In this document: piece after piece, positions 11,023 through 14,470 of the stretch
How positions within the stretch are numbered: position 1 is the stretch's first letter
Layout of the letters: the number at the start of each line of letters is the position of its first letter
From: an uncultured Gammaproteobacteria bacterium
GTDB lineage: Bacteria > Pseudomonadota > Gammaproteobacteria > Pseudomonadales > UBA5518
NCBI GenBank assembly: GCA_903921135.1
Contig: CAIXOY010000089.1
Location: 1 to 14,470, forward strand
Direction of reading: 5' to 3'
DNA length: 14,470 bases
Translations under genes and position numbers: made by a program
The notes under the pieces: model-generated
Seen by the model: only the letters and a program-made list of their open reading frames with translations
Told to the model about the DNA's origin: nothing
The model's database searches: none

Positions 11023-12708
11023 TTACTCGCTGCGGCCGCGGTTGCTCATCTGCGCCTTGATAAGGTCGCCGATGGTGGTGGGAGCGTTCTCCGGCTCCTG
11101 CTCGCGCAGCGCCTTCATCGCTTCCTTCTCGTCCTGTGCGTCCTTGGCCTTGATCGAGAGTCCGATCACGCGGTTCTTGCGATCCACGTTGATGATCTTC
11201 GCCTCGACCTCGTCACCAAGCGCCATGGCGTTGCGGGCATCCTCGACGCGGTCACGGCTGATCTCGGAGGCCTTGAGCACGCCCTGGACGTCATCAGCGA
11301 GCTGGATGAGCGCTGCCTTGGCATCAATTTCGACGACCTTGCCGACCACGATCGAGCCCTTGTCATGGATGGTGACAAAGCTGGTGAAGGGATCGCCTTC
11401 CATCTGCTTGATGCCGAGCGAGATGCGTTCGCGCTCAGGATCGATCGCCAGGATGATGGTCTCGACCTCATCGCCTTTCTTGTAGTTACGCACCGCCTCT
11501 TCGCCGGTCTCGTGCCACGAGATGTCGGAGAGGTGGACCAGACCGTCGATGTTGCCATCCAGGCCGATGAAAAGGCCGAAATCGGTGATCGACTTGATGC
11601 GACCCTTGATGCGCTCGCCCTTGGCGTGACCGCCGGCGAAGACGTCCCACGGGTTCTCGGTGCACTGCTTCATGCCGAGCGAGATGCGGCGACGGTCCTC
11701 GTCGATGTCGAGGATCATCACATCGATCTCGTCGCCAACCTGCACCACTTTGGAGGGGTGGATGTTCTTGTTGGTCCAGTCCATCTCGGAGACGTGCACC
11801 AGACCCTCGACGCCCTGCTCGAGCTCGGCAAAGCAGCCGTAGTCTGTGAGGTTCGTGACGCGGGCGCGCAGGCGGGTCTTCTCCGGGTAGCGCTCCTTGA
11901 TGCTGACCCACGGATCGGAGCCGAGTTGCTTGAGACCCAGCGATACGCGGTTGGTCTCGCGGTCGAACTTGAGGACCTTGACCTCGATCTCGTCGCCCAC
12001 TTTGACGACTTCGCTCGGGTGCTTGATGCGGCGCCAGGCCATGTCGGTGATGTGCAGCAGACCGTCGACACCGCCCAGATCCACGAACGCGCCGTAGTCG
12101 GTCAGGTTCTTGACCACACCCTTCAGCACCGCGGATTCCTGCAGGCTGGAGAGCAGGTGCTCGCGCTCGGCGCTGTTCGCCTGCTCGAGAACCGCACGAC
12201 GGGAAACGACGATGTTGTTGCGCTTCTGGTCGAGCTTGATGACCTTGAACTCGAGGCTCTGGCCTTCGAGGTGGAGCGTGTCGCGTACGGGACGCACGTC
12301 GACCAGCGAGCCGGGGAGGAAGGCGCGGATGCCGTGGATGTCGACAGTGAAACCGCCCTTGACCTTGCCGTTGATGATGCCTTTGACCACTTCGCCGCCT
12401 TCGAAGCTGCCTTCGAGGCTCTTCCAGGTCTCGGCGCGGCGGGCCTTCTCGCGGGAGAGGCGCGTCGCCCCGTCACCGTCTTCAATGGCTTCGAGTGCGA
12501 CCTGGACCTCGTCGCCGATCTCGAGATGAAACTTGCCGTCGTCATCGAGGAACTGGCTGCGGGGAATCATTCCCTCGGACTTGAGCCCGGCGTGCACCGT
12601 GACCCACTCACCGTCGATGTCGATCACGACACCGGAGATGATGGAGCCTACGTCCATCTCGACAGTCTTCAGGCTCTCTTCGAAAAGTTGTGCAAAACTC
12701 TCGGTCAT
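11023..12708 (-). CDS. rpsA: 30S ribosomal protein S1
   Basis: A 561-residue RNA-binding ribosomal protein that captures mRNA on the 30S subunit. Six S1 OB-fold domains are visible at about 20-87, 104-171, 192-260, 277-347, 364-435 and 450-521. The central ones carry clear repeats such as NLTDYGAFVDLGGVDGLLHI, NLTDYGCFAELEQGVEGLVH and SITDFGLFIGLDGNIDGLVH, each followed by VGDEIEVKVLKFD-like and RVSLGLKQ-like strands. The acidic, variable tail ends at RGRSE. Length equals the six-domain gammaproteobacterial form. The ATG at 12708 is chosen by homology (MTESFAQLFEESLKTVEM); AGGATGGA precedes it, and an in-frame ATG three codons earlier is less likely. The leader has hairpins that could support S1 autoregulation. 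A strong terminator follows. Confidence 0.98.
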   Translation of the reverse strand: MTESFAQLFEESLKTVEMDVGSIISGVVIDIDGEWVTVHAGLKSEGMIPRSQFLDDDGKFHLEIGDEVQVALEAIEDGDGATRLSREKARRAETWKSLEGSFEGGEVVKGIINGKVKGGFTVDIHGIRAFLPGSLVDVRPVRDTLHLEGQSLEFKVIKLDQKRNNIVVSRRAVLEQANSAEREHLLSSLQESAVLKGVVKNLTDYGAFVDLGGVDGLLHITDMAWRRIKHPSEVVKVGDEIEVKVLKFDRETNRVSLGLKQLGSDPWVSIKERYPEKTRLRARVTNLTDYGCFAELEQGVEGLVHVSEMDWTNKNIHPSKVVQVGDEIDVMILDIDEDRRRISLGMKQCTENPWDVFAGGHAKGERIKGRIKSITDFGLFIGLDGNIDGLVHLSDISWHETGEEAVRNYKKGDEVETIILAIDPERERISLGIKQMEGDPFTSFVTIHDKGSIVVGKVVEIDAKAALIQLADDVQGVLKASEISRDRVEDARNAMALGDEVEAKIINVDRKNRVIGLSIKAKDAQDEKEAMKALREQEPENAPTTIGDLIKAQMSNRGRSE

Positions 12709-12872
12709 TGCGTCCATCCTGCAGCGGCTGTGCCGCATGTATTTCCGATCCTTCGTCCCAGCCGGCGAAGGGGCAGAAGACAAAAAGCCGGAGGCCGGGC
12801 GTGCTGGTCCGAACCCGGTCTCCGACACCAGAGGAGCTGGCAATGGCGCCAGCCCCAGACTTCTTCAGGGCC
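12709..12872 (-). promoter_or_regulatory. rpsA leader with hairpins (possible S1 autoregulatory region)
   Basis: The 164-base gap between cmk and rpsA holds no gene. On the minus strand two hairpins are clear: CCTTCG/CGAAGG (12771-12750) with a ten-base loop containing GGGA, and GCGGC-ACA-GCCGC (12736-12724). They are followed by AGGATGGA and the start codon. A short CCGG-CCT-CCGG stem with TTTTT lies further upstream, near 12783-12797, and could be a weak terminator or attenuator. S1 genes of enterobacteria are autoregulated through such leaders; conservation of this one is inference. I could not assign a promoter with confidence. Confidence 0.5.
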
Positions 12873-13568
12873 TCAGGCTAGGCCCCGCTCACGCGCGAAT
12901 CGCATCAGGTGGTCAAAGACCTCCGTGATGCCCATCCCTGTGGTATCGAGCTCCACCGCATCTGCGGCAGGGCGCAACGGCGCGACCGCGCGCTCGGTGT
13001 CACGACGGTCACGCGCCTCGATGTCCGAAACGAGGCGCGGCAGGCTAACAGCGTCACCGGTAGCGATCAACTGGCGATACCGCCGCGCTGCGCGCTCCTC
13101 GGCGCTCGCCGTCAAAAATACCTTCAGTTCCGCGTCCGGAAAGACCACGGTGCCCATATCGCGCCCGTCTGCAACGAGCCCCGGCAAGACCCGGAACGCC
13201 CGCTGGCGCGCGAGCAAGGCATCACGCACCGCGCCGACCGCAGCAACACGCGAGGCGAGCGCACCCACCTCTTCGGTCCGCACCGACTGCGTCACATCCT
13301 CTCCCTCGAGCACGATCCGGAGATCACCCTCGTCGCCACCGGTCTGGAACTGGACGTCGAGATGACCGGCCAGCACTTCGAGCGCAGGGTGGTTGTCCAT
13401 GTCCACGCCATGATTGCGCGCCGCGAGGCCGACCAACCGATAGAGCGCACCGCTGTCGAGCAGGTTCCAGCCCACCGAGCGCGCCAGGAGACGGCACACC
13501 GTGCCCTTGCCGGAGCCGCTGGGGCCATCGACCGTGATGACCGGCACGCTTGGGTGGCGCTGCTTCAT
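12873..13568 (-). CDS. cmk: Cytidylate kinase
   Basis: A 231-residue P-loop kinase that phosphorylates CMP and dCMP to the diphosphates. Visible motifs are the Walker A GPSGSGKGT (15-23), LLDSGALYR (36-44, nucleotide-monophosphate recognition), VADGRDMGTVVFPDA (132-146, family-specific CMP-binding segment), and the lid region with RRYRQL and RDRRDTERAVAPL. Length matches the family (about 225-235). The ATG at 13568 overlaps the aroA stop as ATGA, indicating translational coupling; no strong ribosome site precedes it. The longer frame to 13742 runs into aroA and is not real. Position between aroA and rpsA is the standard gammaproteobacterial order. Confidence 0.97.
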   Translation of the reverse strand: MKQRHPSVPVITVDGPSGSGKGTVCRLLARSVGWNLLDSGALYRLVGLAARNHGVDMDNHPALEVLAGHLDVQFQTGGDEGDLRIVLEGEDVTQSVRTEEVGALASRVAAVGAVRDALLARQRAFRVLPGLVADGRDMGTVVFPDAELKVFLTASAEERAARRYRQLIATGDAVSLPRLVSDIEARDRRDTERAVAPLRPAADAVELDTTGMGITEVFDHLMRFARERGLA

Positions 13569-14470
13569 GCAGCGTGCCCGGGAGCGGCCGGACGCTCTTC
13601 CACGGAAAGGCCAATGGAGGCTGCAAGCGAGCGGAAATCCGGAAAAGATGTCGCCACATTGGCGCAGTCGGCGATTTCGATGGGCCCGGTCGCCCGCAGC
13701 GATGCGACGCTGAAGGCCATGGCGATGCGATGGTCGCCGCAACTGTCTACCGAGCCGCCACTGAAATTGCCACCTCCCCGGATACGGATGCCGTCCGGGA
13801 ATGTCTCGAGCTCCACACCGAGGGCGCGCAAGCCCGTGGCCATCACCTCGATGCGATCACTCTCCTTCACGCGCAACTCTTCCGCGCCCCGCAAGCGTGT
13901 TTCACCCTCAGCACATGCGGCCGCGATGAAAAGCACGGGGAATTCGTCGATAGCCAGGGGCACCAGATCCACGGGAATCTCGATGCCGCGCAACGCCGCA
14001 CCACAGACGAGAAGGTCTGCCACGGGCTCGCCTCCCGATTCCCGCTCGGACACAACCTCTATGGACGCACCCATGAGCCGCAGGATGCCGATCACCCCGG
14101 TGCGGGTCGGATTGATGCCCACGTCTTTGAGGAGTACCTCGGAGCCGGGAGAGATGCTCGCGGCCACCAGGAAGAAGGCTGCGGAGGAAATATCAGCAGG
14201 CACGTGTACGTGAGTGCCGGTGAGCCGGCCACCGCCCTCGAGCTGTGCGAGTGCGCCTTCACGCCTGACGCGGTAGCCGAAGCCCGCGAGCATCCGCTCG
14301 GTATGGTCACGGGTGGGCGCAGGCTCCACCACCGTGGTGGCGCCCTCTGCATAGAGGCCTGCCAGCAACAAGGCGGATTTCACCTGCGCGCTCGCCACCG
14401 GCATACGGTAATCGATACCACGGAGCCGGGCGCCGCCGCGGATGAAGAGCGGCGGGCGCCCGCCCTCGGC
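13565..14470 (-). CDS. aroA: 3-phosphoshikimate 1-carboxyvinyltransferase (EPSP synthase), C-terminal part, cut by window edge
   Basis: About 301 C-terminal residues of EPSP synthase, which joins phosphoenolpyruvate to shikimate-3-phosphate in aromatic amino acid synthesis. The frame is open at the window edge; about 130 N-terminal residues, including the first half of the substrate site, lie outside. Visible family segments are GIDYRMPVASAQVKSALLLA, then GLYAEG; EPAPTRDHTERML; the Asp-containing DEFPVLFIAAACAEGET; the signature ELRVKESDRIEVMATGLRAL; and DGIRIRGGG...DSCGDHRIAMAFSVA. The reading frame begins exactly on a codon at 14470. An ATG at 14404 is internal and not the start. It overlaps cmk by ATGA. 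Nothing in the visible part is degenerate. Confidence 0.97.
   Translation of the reverse strand, partial: AEGGRPPLFIRGGARLRGIDYRMPVASAQVKSALLLAGLYAEGATTVVEPAPTRDHTERMLAGFGYRVRREGALAQLEGGGRLTGTHVHVPADISSAAFFLVAASISPGSEVLLKDVGINPTRTGVIGILRLMGASIEVVSERESGGEPVADLLVCGAALRGIEIPVDLVPLAIDEFPVLFIAAACAEGETRLRGAEELRVKESDRIEVMATGLRALGVELETFPDGIRIRGGGNFSGGSVDSCGDHRIAMAFSVASLRATGPIEIADCANVATSFPDFRSLAASIGLSVEERPAAPGHAA

Noticed and set aside
11365..13365. A 666-codon plus-strand open frame antisense to rpsA and cmk
   Set aside because: It is exactly opposite two genes with unmistakable protein families, has no ribosome site, and its composition (many D, V, L) is the expected mirror of S1 codon use in a GC-rich genome.
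12909..14213. A 434-codon plus-strand open frame antisense to cmk and aroA
   Set aside because: The minus strand encodes complete family signatures for cytidylate kinase and EPSP synthase; the antisense frame shows no recognisable domain.
1..14470. CRISPR array, insertion sequence or prophage
   Set aside because: No spaced direct repeats, transposase, integrase or phage structural motif was seen on either strand.

Overview
This 14,470-base window is a GC-rich chromosomal segment of a gammaproteobacterium. The gene order aroA-cmk-rpsA-ihfB-lapA-pyrF on the minus strand is the classic gammaproteobacterial arrangement, and a tRNA-Val/tRNA-Asp pair and a nadK cluster support the same placement. 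I cannot name the genus. I see no insertion sequence, prophage, CRISPR array or intact mobile element. Almost everything lies on the minus strand; only one small gene (urcA-like) is on the plus strand.

Layout from high to low coordinates, which is the direction of transcription. (1) 14470-13565 is the C-terminal two-thirds of aroA, followed by cmk with an ATGA overlap, then rpsA behind a 164-base leader containing hairpins. A strong intrinsic terminator closes rpsA. (2) ihfB has its own promoter and is followed by a short lapA that overlaps pyrF by ATGA. lapB, which sits between lapA and pyrF in E. coli, is absent here. A terminator-like hairpin follows pyrF, then comes a small secreted ComEA-like helix-hairpin-helix protein, and then a second long GC-rich hairpin. 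(3) 9007-4405 is a four-gene co-directional block: a DHH/DHHA1 phosphoesterase, a predicted outer-membrane beta-barrel protein, a DUF3391/HD-GYP protein and a GGDEF-EAL protein. The signalling domains of the last two have all lost important active-site residues, so the pair looks like a binding or sensing module for cyclic-di-GMP and not a pair of working enzymes. (4) 4106-3848 is a compact tRNA operon with a consensus promoter, tRNA-Val(UAC), tRNA-Asp(GUC) and an intrinsic terminator. The roughly 300 bases upstream of it are non-coding and AT-richer. (5) A secreted UrcA-family protein (plus strand) and a short winged-helix regulator (minus strand) are divergently transcribed. (6) At the low end are an unrecognised coiled-coil protein with four cysteines in its C-terminal domain, nadK (ATGA overlap) and the start of a probable rhomboid protease.

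Most of the window is housekeeping: aromatic amino acid, CMP, UMP and NADP synthesis, translation and nucleoid structure. The parts most worth a second look are the degenerate c-di-GMP block with its DHH phosphoesterase and outer-membrane partner, the missing lapB, the coiled-coil/Cys4 orphan, and several palindromes or hairpins in gene leaders.
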